This document shows, one piece after another, positions 1 to 8,620 of a stretch of DNA of 64,000 bases. The stretch is from Bacteriovoracia bacterium (GTDB lineage: Bacteria; Bdellovibrionota; Bacteriovoracia; Bacteriovoracales; Bacteriovoracaceae). Position 1 is the first letter of the stretch, and every line of letters starts with the position of its first letter. The stretch is from positions 372,001 to 436,000 of the forward strand of contig JAUIIL010000003.1 of NCBI GenBank assembly GCA_030431635.1, given 5' to 3'. The notes under the pieces were generated by a model, which saw nothing but the letters and a program-made list of their open reading frames with translations, was not told the origin of the DNA and did no database searches. A program made the position numbers and the translations under genes.

Positions 1-2514
1 GTTAAGAGTTGAAAGAGGTTTTTCTGATAAAAGATCTTGATGGGCCGAAGTATTTGTTTCAAGCGTTGAGAGGATTTCTTGTGAACGGTTAAGAATCTCT
101 CTAGGTAATCCCGCAAGTTCGGCCACGTGAATCCCAAAACTCTGAGTCGCTCCCTCTTTAATAAGAGTATAAAGAAACTGAACTTTCCCTTTATAGTTCA
201 CTGTTTTTACTGTGAGATTTTTGGCCGTGGGAAGTTTTTTTACGAGATCAATAAGTTCATGATAGTGAGTCGAAAAAAGGCAAATTGATTTGGTTTTTTC
301 ATTTAAGTACTCTACTAGAGCCCAAGCAATACTTAGTCCATCAAAAGTAGAAGTTCCTCGTCCGATTTCATCTAGAATAATGAGCGAGCGATCAGAAGCA
401 TGGCGAATAATTTCAGCTGTCTCAGACATCTCTACCATAAAAGTCGATTGCCCTTTTACGATATCGTCGCTGGCACCAAGACGGCTGAAAAGAAAATCAC
501 AAAGACCGAGTTTGGCTTCTTTGGCCGGAACAAAAGAGCCTACTTGGGCCAAAAATTGAATAATGGCCATCTCTCTCATAACTGTGGTCTTCCCGGCCAT
601 ATTGGGCCCAGTAATAAGACCAAAGAACTGAGATGAATCAAGCTGTAGGTTATGTGCGACGAACTGATCTTTGATATTGGCCTTAATGAGTGGATGCCAT
701 CCATTTTTAACATGAAGGATTTTTTTATCAAAAAGTTGAGGTCTGACAAAGTTTTCCTGGATGGCAATCCAAGCCATACTTTGAAAAGAATCAATCAGAG
801 CAATAGAGTTTGCACATTTAATAATATTGTCTTTAAGAGAAATAATTTTTTCGATGAGATCTTGGAATAAACTTTTTTCTAGCCGGTAGAGTTTGTCTTT
901 GGCCGAAATCATTTCCTTTTCAAACTCATCTAGCTCTTCTGTTGTGTATCTTTCGTTATTAACCAGAGTTTGTCGTCTCACAAAGTTTTTGGGAACTTTC
1001 TTCAAATGTGATTTCGAGACTTCAATAAAGTATCCCGCTACATTATTTGATTTGATACGAAGATTTGAGATCCCTGTCTTTTTTCTGTACTGAGTTTCTA
1101 GTTTTACGAGCTCTTCAACTGTATTTTGTGTTAAATTGGCAAGCCTATCGCGTTGTTTGCTGGCTCCTTCTTTAATAAGGTTACCTTTTTCTAAAGAAGC
1201 GCCTACAGTATCATTAATTGTCTTAGTGATAAGAAGTGAGAGGGATTTTAATTCTTCGAACTCACTCTTCTTCCAAGATGGAATAACAGCTTTAACGTTT
1301 TTACCAATATGAGTGTGAATCTCTAAAAAAGCATTTATGGCTTGGGCCAAATTAATGAGATCCCCTCCATTGGCTTTTTGGCTAGTTACTTTGGCCATAA
1401 CTCTATCTATATCTCTGATGTCCTGAAGAGTTTGCCTTAAGTTAGAAAGAACTTCTTGCTTAGAAATAAAAAAATCAATGAGAGCATATCTTTTTTCAAT
1501 CTCAGATAAACTTCTTAGCGGAGTGAGAAAAAGGCTTTTAAGTTTTCGAACCCCCATGGAAGTTTTAGTTTTATCAACAAAACCCAAAATAGAGTCACTA
1601 TAATTTTCACGATTTTTTGGAAATATCTCTAGTCCAACAAGGGTAGGATAAGTGATTTTTAAAGTTGTATCGGTATTAATAAGTTTAAAAGGCCTGATAT
1701 GAGCTAGACTTTCAATAGCTTGAGTAGAGCAAATATAGTAGGCCAATGCTCCAATAGGGCAGAGGAGAGCGGCACAGTTTTTTAATGTTTCATCTCTTTT
1801 AAAACCAGGAATAAGTTTTTCAATATAAAGAGAGGAGTACTTTGCTTCAAAGTAGTCTTGGGAGAGATTTGTTTTTAAGAGCGATATTTTACTAAAAAAA
1901 TCATTAACTCTTTCAAACTGATCCCATTGGCCAAGATAAGAAATAAACTCATGAGGAGAGTAGATTTGTATCATCTCGATGAGCTCTAATTCGCTTTGAA
2001 CTTTTTGTCCGAAAAATTCCCCCGTTGTGTAGTCAATGAAAACAAGATAGAAGTTCTCTTCATCGTAGAAGGCGCAACCCATAAATCTATTCTCATTTCT
2101 ACCCGTCTTTTCTAAATCAAAAGGCATTCCAGGACTTACAACTTGAGTAACAGCTCTTTTTACTATCCCTTTCGCTTCTTTTGGATCTTCAACTTGTTCG
2201 CAAATAGCGGCCTTCATCCCTTGAGAGGTAATTCTATCAATATAAGTGGTCGCTGCATGATGAGGAATACCGGCCATGGGAATGGGTGTCCCAGCTATCT
2301 TGCCTCTATGGGTGAGAGCTATATTGAGAACTGCTGAGGCGACTCTAGCGTCATCAAAAAAAAGCTCGTAGAAGTCACCCATGCGAAAAAGTAAGAGCGT
2401 ATCAGGGTATTGTTTTTTTATTTGGTAGTACTGCTCCATCATGGGAGTTAGTTTTCCACCATTATCAACGATGGCCTCTAGCTCTTGAAGTGTTGTCTTG
2501 AATTGTGCTTCCAT
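1..2514 (-). CDS. mutS: DNA mismatch repair protein MutS (C-terminal end beyond window)
   Basis: MutS recognises base mismatches and small loops and starts methyl-independent or MutL-dependent repair. Translating the minus strand from the ATG at 2514 gives the mismatch-binding N-terminus with the GDFYELF motif (the Phe-x-Glu that stacks on the mismatch), then connector, lever and clamp regions, and the ATPase with Walker A TGPNMAGKTT (around 578-610) and the LLDEIGRGT-type Walker B (read as ILDEIGRGTSTFDG). The frame stays open to base 1, so the extreme C-terminus is missing here. It is transcribed away from the lptC gene, with about 105 bases between the two starts. No frame break is visible over 838 codons. 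Identification is secure. Confidence 0.97.
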   Translation of the reverse strand, partial: MEAQFKTTLQELEAIVDNGGKLTPMMEQYYQIKKQYPDTLLLFRMGDFYELFFDDARVASAVLNIALTHRGKIAGTPIPMAGIPHHAATTYIDRITSQGMKAAICEQVEDPKEAKGIVKRAVTQVVSPGMPFDLEKTGRNENRFMGCAFYDEENFYLVFIDYTTGEFFGQKVQSELELIEMIQIYSPHEFISYLGQWDQFERVNDFFSKISLLKTNLSQDYFEAKYSSLYIEKLIPGFKRDETLKNCAALLCPIGALAYYICSTQAIESLAHIRPFKLINTDTTLKITYPTLVGLEIFPKNRENYSDSILGFVDKTKTSMGVRKLKSLFLTPLRSLSEIEKRYALIDFFISKQEVLSNLRQTLQDIRDIDRVMAKVTSQKANGGDLINLAQAINAFLEIHTHIGKNVKAVIPSWKKSEFEELKSLSLLITKTINDTVGASLEKGNLIKEGASKQRDRLANLTQNTVEELVKLETQYRKKTGISNLRIKSNNVAGYFIEVSKSHLKKVPKNFVRRQTLVNNERYTTEELDEFEKEMISAKDKLYRLEKSLFQDLIEKIISLKDNIIKCANSIALIDSFQSMAWIAIQENFVRPQLFDKKILHVKNGWHPLIKANIKDQFVAHNLQLDSSQFFGLITGPNMAGKTTVMREMAIIQFLAQVGSFVPAKEAKLGLCDFLFSRLGASDDIVKGQSTFMVEMSETAEIIRHASDRSLIILDEIGRGTSTFDGLSIAWALVEYLNEKTKSICLFSTHYHELIDLVKKLPTAKNLTVKTVNYKGKVQFLYTLIKEGATQSFGIHVAELAGLPREILNRSQEILSTLETNTSAHQDLLSEKPLSTLN

Positions 2515-2565
2515 AAAGTTTCAAGAGCCTAGCACGTCCAATGCTTATTAAAAACCCTTTTAATA

Positions 2566-2595
2566 TTGTTATCTTAGAGTTTAGTTCGGTATAAT
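2566..2595 (+). promoter_or_regulatory. Sigma-70-type promoter for the lptC-lptB-rpoN-hpf operon
   Basis: TTGTTA (2566-2571) and TATAAT (2590-2595) are separated by 18 bases, and lie just upstream of the TTG start at 2621. The -10 box is a perfect consensus. This is a sequence match only; no start site is known. Confidence 0.6.
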
Positions 2596-2620
2596 AATCA
2601 CTTGAAACGAGGAGTCGATT

Positions 2621-3622
2621 TTGATTCATATAAAATCTGTTTTGACGCTATGCCTTTTTGCCTTTATGTGTTCCATCACCTTCTTTTTTGCACTCTCTAC
2701 TCAGTTTGGAGGTGGAGAAATGAATGATGGAAAAGAAGCACCAGAGGAAGAAGCCAATAGCTATTTTGAGGAAGTGAATTATTACCTTTTTAATAATAAT
2801 AAAAAAGTTCTTCACTTAGATGCATCAAGTTTAATTACGGCCAGTTTAACGGATGAGGGAAATATTAGTTTTGAGACTCCTAGAGGTGAAGCCTTTGGTG
2901 AGGATGAAAGTGAAGTCATTTATTTTAGAGCTGATTCAGGAAATTATTTTAATTCGAAATCTTTAGTTCATTTAAAAGATGAGGTTCAGTTTAATTATGA
3001 TAAAGCAGAATTTGAGGCCAAGGTTGTAAAGTTCTGGCCTCAGAAAAGTTATTTTGCAGCATGGGGAGATGTGAAATCGCGCACCATTGATCCTACGACT
3101 CAGGATAAACTAGAAATAAACTCTCATGAAGTTCAAGGTTGGCCATCCAAAAAGGAATCCCTTTATAAAGGTGAGGTTCGAGGCAAAATTATCAAGAAAA
3201 GAGTTTATCAACAAGGAATTGAATTTGAGTCTGATACTCTCAAAGCTGATCTCCAAAACTCCCTTATTACCATGAATGGCAATATTTTAATGAAAAAACA
3301 GAGACTTACAGCTCAGTCAGGGAGGGCTGAAATTTTTCTAGAGAACTATAATAAAAAGCTCAAGTATTACGTTCTTTATGACGATATAAGAATTGAAGAA
3401 AAGCTAACGCTAAGGGATGGTCAACCTTTAGTAAGAAGAGCGTACTCTGAAACCCTAGAAGGGTTTCAGTCGCTCGGAAAAATTGTGTTATCTGGTGCAC
3501 CAAGAGTGATTCAAGGAGAGGATGTCATCAAGGGATATCAGATTACTTTAAGAGAGAATGTTGAGCTCGTTGAAGTTGATGATGCGAACTCAGTATTCCA
3601 ACTAAAGAAAGGAAAGCAGTAA
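2621..3622 (+). CDS. lptC: LptC/LptA-like lipopolysaccharide transport protein
   Basis: Likely a periplasmic component that carries lipopolysaccharide from the LptBFG pump toward the outer membrane. One N-terminal membrane segment (about residues 7-27) is followed by a long beta-rich region. The middle (about 60-200) reads like LptC; the last 50 residues, with SGAPRVIQGEDVIKGYQITL, read like the LptA/OstA repeat. At 333 residues it is much longer than typical LptC (about 190), which fits LptC and LptA domains in one chain. The start is TTG, chosen because GAGGAG-like bases at 2609-2613 sit at the right distance and the signal anchor begins there. lptB follows after one base. The Lpt assignment is firm from context; the fusion is an inference from length and the C-terminal motif. 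Confidence 0.8.
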   Translation: MIHIKSVLTLCLFAFMCSITFFFALSTQFGGGEMNDGKEAPEEEANSYFEEVNYYLFNNNKKVLHLDASSLITASLTDEGNISFETPRGEAFGEDESEVIYFRADSGNYFNSKSLVHLKDEVQFNYDKAEFEAKVVKFWPQKSYFAAWGDVKSRTIDPTTQDKLEINSHEVQGWPSKKESLYKGEVRGKIIKKRVYQQGIEFESDTLKADLQNSLITMNGNILMKKQRLTAQSGRAEIFLENYNKKLKYYVLYDDIRIEEKLTLRDGQPLVRRAYSETLEGFQSLGKIVLSGAPRVIQGEDVIKGYQITLRENVELVEVDDANSVFQLKKGKQ

Positions 3623-3623
3623 C

Positions 3624-4349
3624 ATGGAAGTGGAACTTAAGGCGAGCGGACTGAAGAAAAGCTTTAACGGGAGAGCCGTGGTTAAAGGTGTGAGTATTGA
3701 TGTGAAACAAGGAGAGGTTGTTGGTCTTTTAGGGCCTAACGGTGCAGGTAAGACAACTTCTTTTTATATGATTGTAGGACTTATTCCAGCTGACGAAGGA
3801 AGTATTACGTTAACTGGAGTTGATATAACGGAGCAACCAATTCACGAACGGGCTTTAAAGGGAATTGGTTATCTTCCGCAGGAAGCTTCTGTTTTCAGAG
3901 AGTTGAGTGTGGAAGAAAATATATTTGCAGTTTTAGAGGTTCGAGAAATATCGCGTTCTCAAAGACTTAAACTGCTTAATGATTTGATCAAGGACTTTGG
4001 GCTTAATCATATTAGAAAATCCAAAGGGCGGGAGCTCTCTGGTGGTGAAAGAAGAAGAGTTGAAATAGCAAGAACTCTTGCTCTTGAACCGAAATTTATT
4101 TTATTGGATGAACCTTTTGCTGGTGTTGACCCTTTAGCGGTGAGCGATATTCAAGGGGTTATCCAAAATTTGAAGGAAAGAAATATAGGCGTTCTTATTA
4201 CTGACCACAGCGTAAGAGAAACGTTAGGTATTGTTAATAGGGCGTATATTATGAATAGTGGTGAACTTCTTGTAAGTGGAACACCTGAAGAGATTTTATC
4301 CAGTGAGACAGCGAAAAAGTTCTATCTGGGTGAAGACTTTACGATGTAG
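3624..4349 (+). CDS. lptB: LPS export ABC transporter ATP-binding protein LptB
   Basis: Cytoplasmic ATPase that powers LPS extraction by LptFG. Visible motifs are Walker A GPNGAGKTT (37-45), the Q-loop in YLPQEAS, the signature LSGGERRR (about 137), Walker B FILLDEPFAGVDP and the switch histidine in TDHSVRE (about 195). Length 241 is normal for LptB. It starts one base after the lptC/lptA gene and is followed 28 bases later by rpoN, the order found in many proteobacteria. LptF and LptG are not in this window. Confidence 0.97.
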   Translation: MEVELKASGLKKSFNGRAVVKGVSIDVKQGEVVGLLGPNGAGKTTSFYMIVGLIPADEGSITLTGVDITEQPIHERALKGIGYLPQEASVFRELSVEENIFAVLEVREISRSQRLKLLNDLIKDFGLNHIRKSKGRELSGGERRRVEIARTLALEPKFILLDEPFAGVDPLAVSDIQGVIQNLKERNIGVLITDHSVRETLGIVNRAYIMNSGELLVSGTPEEILSSETAKKFYLGEDFTM

Positions 4350-4377
4350 AATACGGATGAAACTTTAGGAGAGTTTT

Positions 4378-5844
4378 ATGGCAATTAAAATGAATATGGG
4401 GTTGAAGCAAACACAAAGCTTGATGATGACTCCTCAGTTACAGCAAGCCATTAAGCTTTTAACTCTAACTCACTTAGAAATGACAAATGTTATTGCTCAA
4501 GAGATGGTTGAAAATCCAATGATCGAAGAGCTTGGAGGAGAAGTGAGTAAAGAGGAGATGCTTAACTCTCAGAAAGAAAGTATTCAAAATAAAGAAGCAA
4601 CTTCTGATGATTTCAATGGACCAGACATTGTTGATAAAGGAAAAGATAACTTTGACTGGGAAAAATATGTAGATACTTACAACTCAAATTCTTCCTCTGC
4701 ACCTAAATCAGCAGGGGACTTCAATGGTAACGATGACCAGCCTAATTATGAGAACATGGTTTCAAGAAGTATGACTCTTGAAGAACATCTCGAATGGCAA
4801 TTAAAGATGGAAAATCTGATTGAAGAGGAATGGGAATTTGCTCTTAATGTAATTCACAATCTTGATGACAGTGGATATCTGGAAGAGAATATCGAAACCC
4901 TCATTGCTAATTGCAAACTGGAGAGGGAGGATGCGTTTGAAATCTTAAAAATGATTCAAAACCTAGACCCTATTGGTTGTGCTTCAAGGGACTTGGAGGA
5001 GTGTTTACTCGTTCAAGCTCAGGCACTTGAAGTGAGAGCTCCTTTAGTTGAAATTATTATTAAAGAACACCTAACTGATCTTCATAAGAAAGATTATGCA
5101 TCTATCTCTAAAAAGACAGGAGTGGAGCAGTCTTTGGTTAAGGAAGCAGAACTTATTATCACGAGCTTTAACCCCAAGCCAGGAAAATTAGTAGGACAAG
5201 ATGAAACTCACTATATTGTTCCCGATATTTATGTTCATGAGGTTGGGGGAGAATTCATTGTTAAACTTAATAATGATGGAGTTCCAAGACTGAAAATTTC
5301 TAATTTATATAAATCCATTCTAAAGGCCCAGGGTTCTGGTGATGAACAGGCCAAAGAGTATATTCAAGACAAGCTTCGTTCGGCCATGTGGCTTATCAAA
5401 TCAATTGAAAATAGACAAAAGACAATTGAGAAAGTTGCCAATGCGATTGTGAAATATCAACCCGAGTTTTTTAAGAAGGGACCTGCTTTTTTAAGACCAA
5501 TGATTCTTAAAGATATTGCTAACGAAATTGGAATGCATGAATCAACTGTATCAAGAGTAACAACAAATAAGTTTATGCATACACCAATAGGAGTATTTGA
5601 ACTTAAGTATTTTTTCAACACTGGTATTGGTGGAAAAAATGGTGGGATTGATATTGCATCTGAAAGTCTCAAACTTAAAATCAAAGAGCTGATTGATAAT
5701 GAGAATGCAAAAAAGCCACTAAGTGATCAAAAGATATCTGAAATCTTAAGTGTTAAAGATATTAAAGTTGCCAGAAGAACGGTAGCTAAATATCGAGAGA
5801 TGATGAATATTCTTCCTTCATCAAAAAGGAAAAAACTTAATTAA
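4378..5844 (+). CDS. rpoN: RNA polymerase sigma-54 factor
   Basis: Sigma-54 directs RNA polymerase to -24/-12 promoters that need an AAA+ activator. Region I is glutamine/leucine rich at the N-terminus (KQTQSLMMTPQLQQAIKLL), an acidic linker follows (about 50-125), then the core-binding region, and the C-terminal helix-turn-helix. The RpoN box ARRTVAKYRE is at about 465-474. Length 488 is typical. A clear AGGAG site precedes the ATG. It sits between lptB and hpf in the common lptB-rpoN-hpf arrangement. I did not find convincing -24/-12 promoters in the window, so its targets are presumably elsewhere. Confidence 0.97.
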   Translation: MAIKMNMGLKQTQSLMMTPQLQQAIKLLTLTHLEMTNVIAQEMVENPMIEELGGEVSKEEMLNSQKESIQNKEATSDDFNGPDIVDKGKDNFDWEKYVDTYNSNSSSAPKSAGDFNGNDDQPNYENMVSRSMTLEEHLEWQLKMENLIEEEWEFALNVIHNLDDSGYLEENIETLIANCKLEREDAFEILKMIQNLDPIGCASRDLEECLLVQAQALEVRAPLVEIIIKEHLTDLHKKDYASISKKTGVEQSLVKEAELIITSFNPKPGKLVGQDETHYIVPDIYVHEVGGEFIVKLNNDGVPRLKISNLYKSILKAQGSGDEQAKEYIQDKLRSAMWLIKSIENRQKTIEKVANAIVKYQPEFFKKGPAFLRPMILKDIANEIGMHESTVSRVTTNKFMHTPIGVFELKYFFNTGIGGKNGGIDIASESLKLKIKELIDNENAKKPLSDQKISEILSVKDIKVARRTVAKYREMMNILPSSKRKKLN

Positions 5845-5852
5845 AGATGAAA

Positions 5853-5898
5853 CCTTAATTTTTTAAGGAACGATAACCTAATACCTCGTTATTCGAGG
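5853..5898 (+). promoter_or_regulatory. Two small hairpins in the rpoN-hpf gap
   Basis: CCTTAA/TTAAGG (5853-5858 with 5863-5868) and CCTCG/CGAGG (5884-5888 with 5894-5898) form two short stem-loops directly before the GGAG site and ATG of hpf. They could set mRNA ends or tune hpf translation. Neither is followed by a T run, so they are not classic terminators. Function is not known. Confidence 0.35.
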
Positions 5899-5909
5899 AG
5901 AGGAGATTT

Positions 5910-6299
5910 ATGAACGTCAAAATTTCTTTTAAGCACCTTGAACACACTCCAGCTCTAGATGAGAAAATTCATTTGAAGTCTCAAAAATTTACGAAATTTA
6001 TTGATGGGAAGTTCGATGTCTTCTGGACGTGTTATGTTGATGATGGAAAGCACTATGCTGAGATAAAGCTTTTAGGTCCACAATTTGAGTACCACGCGAA
6101 AGCCTCATCTCCAACGATGTATAAGACACTGGACCAGGTTGTGCTTAAAATTGAAAAACAACTTTCTAAGAAAAAAGGAAAGTGGAAAGATCATATCCAC
6201 CATAAGCATGACAAACTTGTTAAAAATGAGTTTGTCGATGAAATAGAGAAGGATGAAGAGAGGGTCATACAAGATAAGTATGATGAAAATGTCGCTTAA
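5910..6299 (+). CDS. hpf: Ribosome hibernation promoting factor (short HPF/RaiA type)
   Basis: HPF binds the 30S decoding channel and silences ribosomes in slow growth. The N-terminal 95 residues have the HPF/RaiA pattern: an opening beta strand and helix with HLEHTPALDEKI, a central strand region, and a lysine-rich second helix ending KKKGKWKDHIHHKH. A charged tail of about 30 residues follows (129 total), longer than the E. coli HPF but without the long-form dimerisation domain. It has a strong GGAG site and is the last gene of the operon, before a terminator. A silencer downstream of rpoN is common in proteobacteria. Confidence 0.92.
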   Translation: MNVKISFKHLEHTPALDEKIHLKSQKFTKFIDGKFDVFWTCYVDDGKHYAEIKLLGPQFEYHAKASSPTMYKTLDQVVLKIEKQLSKKKGKWKDHIHHKHDKLVKNEFVDEIEKDEERVIQDKYDENVA

Positions 6300-6301
6300 A
6301 T

Positions 6302-6332
6302 AAAAAAAGCCCTCGAATGAGGGCTTTTTTTT
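6302..6332 (+). terminator. Rho-independent terminator after hpf
   Basis: AGCCCTC (6308-6314) pairs with GAGGGCT (6319-6325) around a four-base loop. A run of A precedes the stem and a run of T follows it, so it should work on either strand. It closes the lpt-rpoN-hpf operon and insulates the B12 riboswitch downstream. Confidence 0.93.
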
Positions 6333-6371
6333 ATTTTCAGAAATCAATTGTCTTTTTATCTCTTAAGGGTT

Positions 6372-6484
6372 ATTCATCTAAAAATTAACCATGCCGATTT
6401 TTAACGGAAGTAGGGTGAAATTCCCTCGCTGTCGCGCAACTGTAAAGCCAGATACGTTTTAAATCATAAGGTATTCCCGCGTAA
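6372..6484 (+). ncRNA. Cobalamin (B12) riboswitch
   Basis: The leader contains AGGGTGAAATTCCCTCGCTG followed at once by TCGCGCAACTGTAAAGCC, matching the highly conserved core of the cobalamin riboswitch family (the G-G-TGAAA-TCC stem and the CGCAACTGT B12-box segment). It ends just before the GGAG ribosome site of the TonB-dependent receptor at 6495. In this class, bound cobalamin normally shuts off expression, often by hiding the ribosome site. The outer limits are approximate because the peripheral stems were not folded. Confidence 0.88.
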
Positions 6485-6494
6485 GGAGTCTCAA

Positions 6495-8288
6495 ATGAAA
6501 TCGTTTCTTTTCCTTTGTTTTTTTAGTGTTGCTTTATTGGCCCAAGTCCTCTCTCCTATTTTAGTTCAAGAAACTGATGATAATATTGATAGGAAAGACT
6601 CGCTCTCTCAACAAACGAGTTGGGAAGTTCTAAGTAAGCAGCAAGATTTTATTCTTGAAGAACTTCAATACATCTCAGCTTTAAATATCACAAGAAATGG
6701 TGGGCCAAGTGGGGCGACATCTGTTTTTTTAAGAGGATTTCCTAGTCAATCCACTTCTGTTTATTTAGGAGACGTTAGACTAAGTGATCCTTCTATTTTT
6801 AGCCGAACTTCAGATCCTTCTTTCCTTCCTTCTTGTTTTATCGAAGATGTCTCTCTCTTTAGAGGGGCCAATGGTGTGAGTTTTGGTGCGGATGCTACTG
6901 CTGGGGCCATTAAGCTTAACCCAAGGATTGCTAGAGAAAATAAAAATGAACTTCGAGCAAGTTATGGGACTTATGAGCAAAGAAATCTCTGTCTTTATTC
7001 AGGAAGAGTTTACTCAAAGGGCTCAGTTGCGTTTGGTCTTTCTCACTTTCAAACAAGAGGTTTTAGCAATGTGGCCCAAAGAGATAGTGCTGAAGCCGAT
7101 GGGGCCCAAACAAATTCCTTTTTTCTTAACTCTGTTCACCAGCTTCATTCAAAAGTTGAAAATGAACTTTTTTTTCAACTAGGAGTGAGTGAATTTGAAC
7201 TAGATCAGGATTCTTTGGACGATCCTAACTATAGAGGTGATAAAGAAGAGACAATGCTCTCAGAGAGTATTGATTTAAAACTTAAAAAGAACTTTGGCAT
7301 AATGGGGAAAGCTCAACTCTACTCTGTAGCAAGAAGAGATATTAATGTCGCTGACAGTGTTTCAGCATCATCAAATAATGATGATTTTAGAGGGAAAAAT
7401 ATTAACTGGGAAGTTAGGCCTTATTGGAAATCACAGTATTATCAGGGGTATTTATCCTATTCAAGACTTTTAGAAGTGAGTGAGAATAACACAAGTTCAG
7501 CTTACACAAGTGTTGATAAAACGGCCTATTCAAATTCTTTAAGCACTCTTAACTCCTTCTCTTTAGATAAGTGGAACTTTGAATTAGGAGGACGCTATTC
7601 TAAACATGAAATTATTGGGGAGAATTCGGCCTATCAAGCCGGTATTAAATATAGTGTATTAGACAATACGTTTCTTGTAGGAAGGTTTGGAGAAGGATTT
7701 AAGACACCAACTTTAATTCAACTCTTTAATACTGTAAGTGGGCAAACAAATGTGAGGGCAGAAAAGTCTCAATCTTATGATGTTGGGATTGAGTATTTAA
7801 ACTCAAAAACCAAATGGCAGCTTATTTATTTTACGCAAGATCTGACAGATAGAATTGGGACCGATTCAAGTTTTAAGACCGCTCAGATTGATGAAAAAAT
7901 AACCTCGGAAGGAGTTGAGTTTTATTTTTCACATTCCTTCAAACAAACTCTACTCTCGGCTTCCTACACCCTTACAGATTCATTCACTGAAGACACAGGA
8001 GCAAGTCTTAAAGTTCCTAAACACAAATTTTCTTTTTCAGCGAAGAGAGCTTTTAATCAAAAGTTCTCGATATTTACACGAGCAAGACTTGTGTCTCGAA
8101 GTTATGACTATAGCAACAAACCTCTCCTTAGTTATCAAGTCGTTGATCTTGGAGGTGATTTTCAGTTATCTCAAAATGTAAAAATTTTCATGGGGGCCGA
8201 GAACCTCTTTAACAGGCAATATAGTACGGCCTATGGCTACAATACAGCTGGTCTTAGTTTTCAAGCGGGATTGCAGATGTTCTATTAG
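6495..8288 (+). CDS. btuB: TonB-dependent outer-membrane receptor, BtuB-like (vitamin B12 uptake)
   Basis: An outer-membrane gated barrel that imports a ligand using TonB energy. A signal peptide (about 1-16) precedes a plug domain (about 45-140) with the FLRGFPSQST and RGANGVSFGADATAGAI motifs typical of receptor plugs. The remaining 450 residues alternate like beta strands and the chain ends in aromatic FY, the barrel-assembly signal. Length 597 is close to E. coli BtuB. The cobalamin riboswitch directly upstream is the main reason for assigning B12 or a related corrinoid as the ligand. No btuCDF genes are adjacent. A clear TonB box was not identified near the N-terminus. Confidence 0.88.
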   Translation: MKSFLFLCFFSVALLAQVLSPILVQETDDNIDRKDSLSQQTSWEVLSKQQDFILEELQYISALNITRNGGPSGATSVFLRGFPSQSTSVYLGDVRLSDPSIFSRTSDPSFLPSCFIEDVSLFRGANGVSFGADATAGAIKLNPRIARENKNELRASYGTYEQRNLCLYSGRVYSKGSVAFGLSHFQTRGFSNVAQRDSAEADGAQTNSFFLNSVHQLHSKVENELFFQLGVSEFELDQDSLDDPNYRGDKEETMLSESIDLKLKKNFGIMGKAQLYSVARRDINVADSVSASSNNDDFRGKNINWEVRPYWKSQYYQGYLSYSRLLEVSENNTSSAYTSVDKTAYSNSLSTLNSFSLDKWNFELGGRYSKHEIIGENSAYQAGIKYSVLDNTFLVGRFGEGFKTPTLIQLFNTVSGQTNVRAEKSQSYDVGIEYLNSKTKWQLIYFTQDLTDRIGTDSSFKTAQIDEKITSEGVEFYFSHSFKQTLLSASYTLTDSFTEDTGASLKVPKHKFSFSAKRAFNQKFSIFTRARLVSRSYDYSNKPLLSYQVVDLGGDFQLSQNVKIFMGAENLFNRQYSTAYGYNTAGLSFQAGLQMFY

Positions 8289-8596
8289 TCTTTACTTTCT
8301 TGAAAGGGTTTGAAGCAACAAGAATCGACTTCCATATCATCAGTGAGTTCCTGGCCGTCATGATCTTCAACTTCTTCTCGAACAGATTCATCATACTCAT
8401 CAATTTGTTTAGAGTTTAATTCGAGAGCATTTTTAAAGGACTCTACAAGAGTTGGACTTTTGATTTCGATATCCATTCCTATCTCTTCGAGCTGAGAGGC
8501 GAATTCATAGGCTAAGTGGGATTCATCTAAAGAGTAGGTTTTAATGATTTCTTGACTTATCTTGTCAATAACTTTTATAGTGCTGTTCTCATTCAT
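8285..8596 (-). CDS. Small acidic hypothetical protein
   Basis: A 103-residue acidic protein with no signal peptide or membrane segment and no family I recognise. The C-terminal third is rich in Asp/Glu and carries a Cys-Cys pair. Its stop overlaps the btuB stop by four bases on the opposite strand. Its start is 24 bases from the divergent receiver-like gene at 8621. The short gap holds an inverted repeat, GTTAC-GTT-GTAAC (8598-8610), which could be an operator shared by both. The open frame, position and absence of any competing frame support it as a real gene; function unknown. Confidence 0.65.
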   Translation of the reverse strand: MNENSTIKVIDKISQEIIKTYSLDESHLAYEFASQLEEIGMDIEIKSPTLVESFKNALELNSKQIDEYDESVREEVEDHDGQELTDDMEVDSCCFKPFQESKD

Positions 8597-8620
8597 AGTT
8601 ACGTTGTAACAGGAGCTTTT

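Noticed and set aside
290-1093. Several plus-strand frames in the first kilobase
   Set aside because: They lie entirely within mutS on the minus strand, which has strong motifs and one continuous frame.
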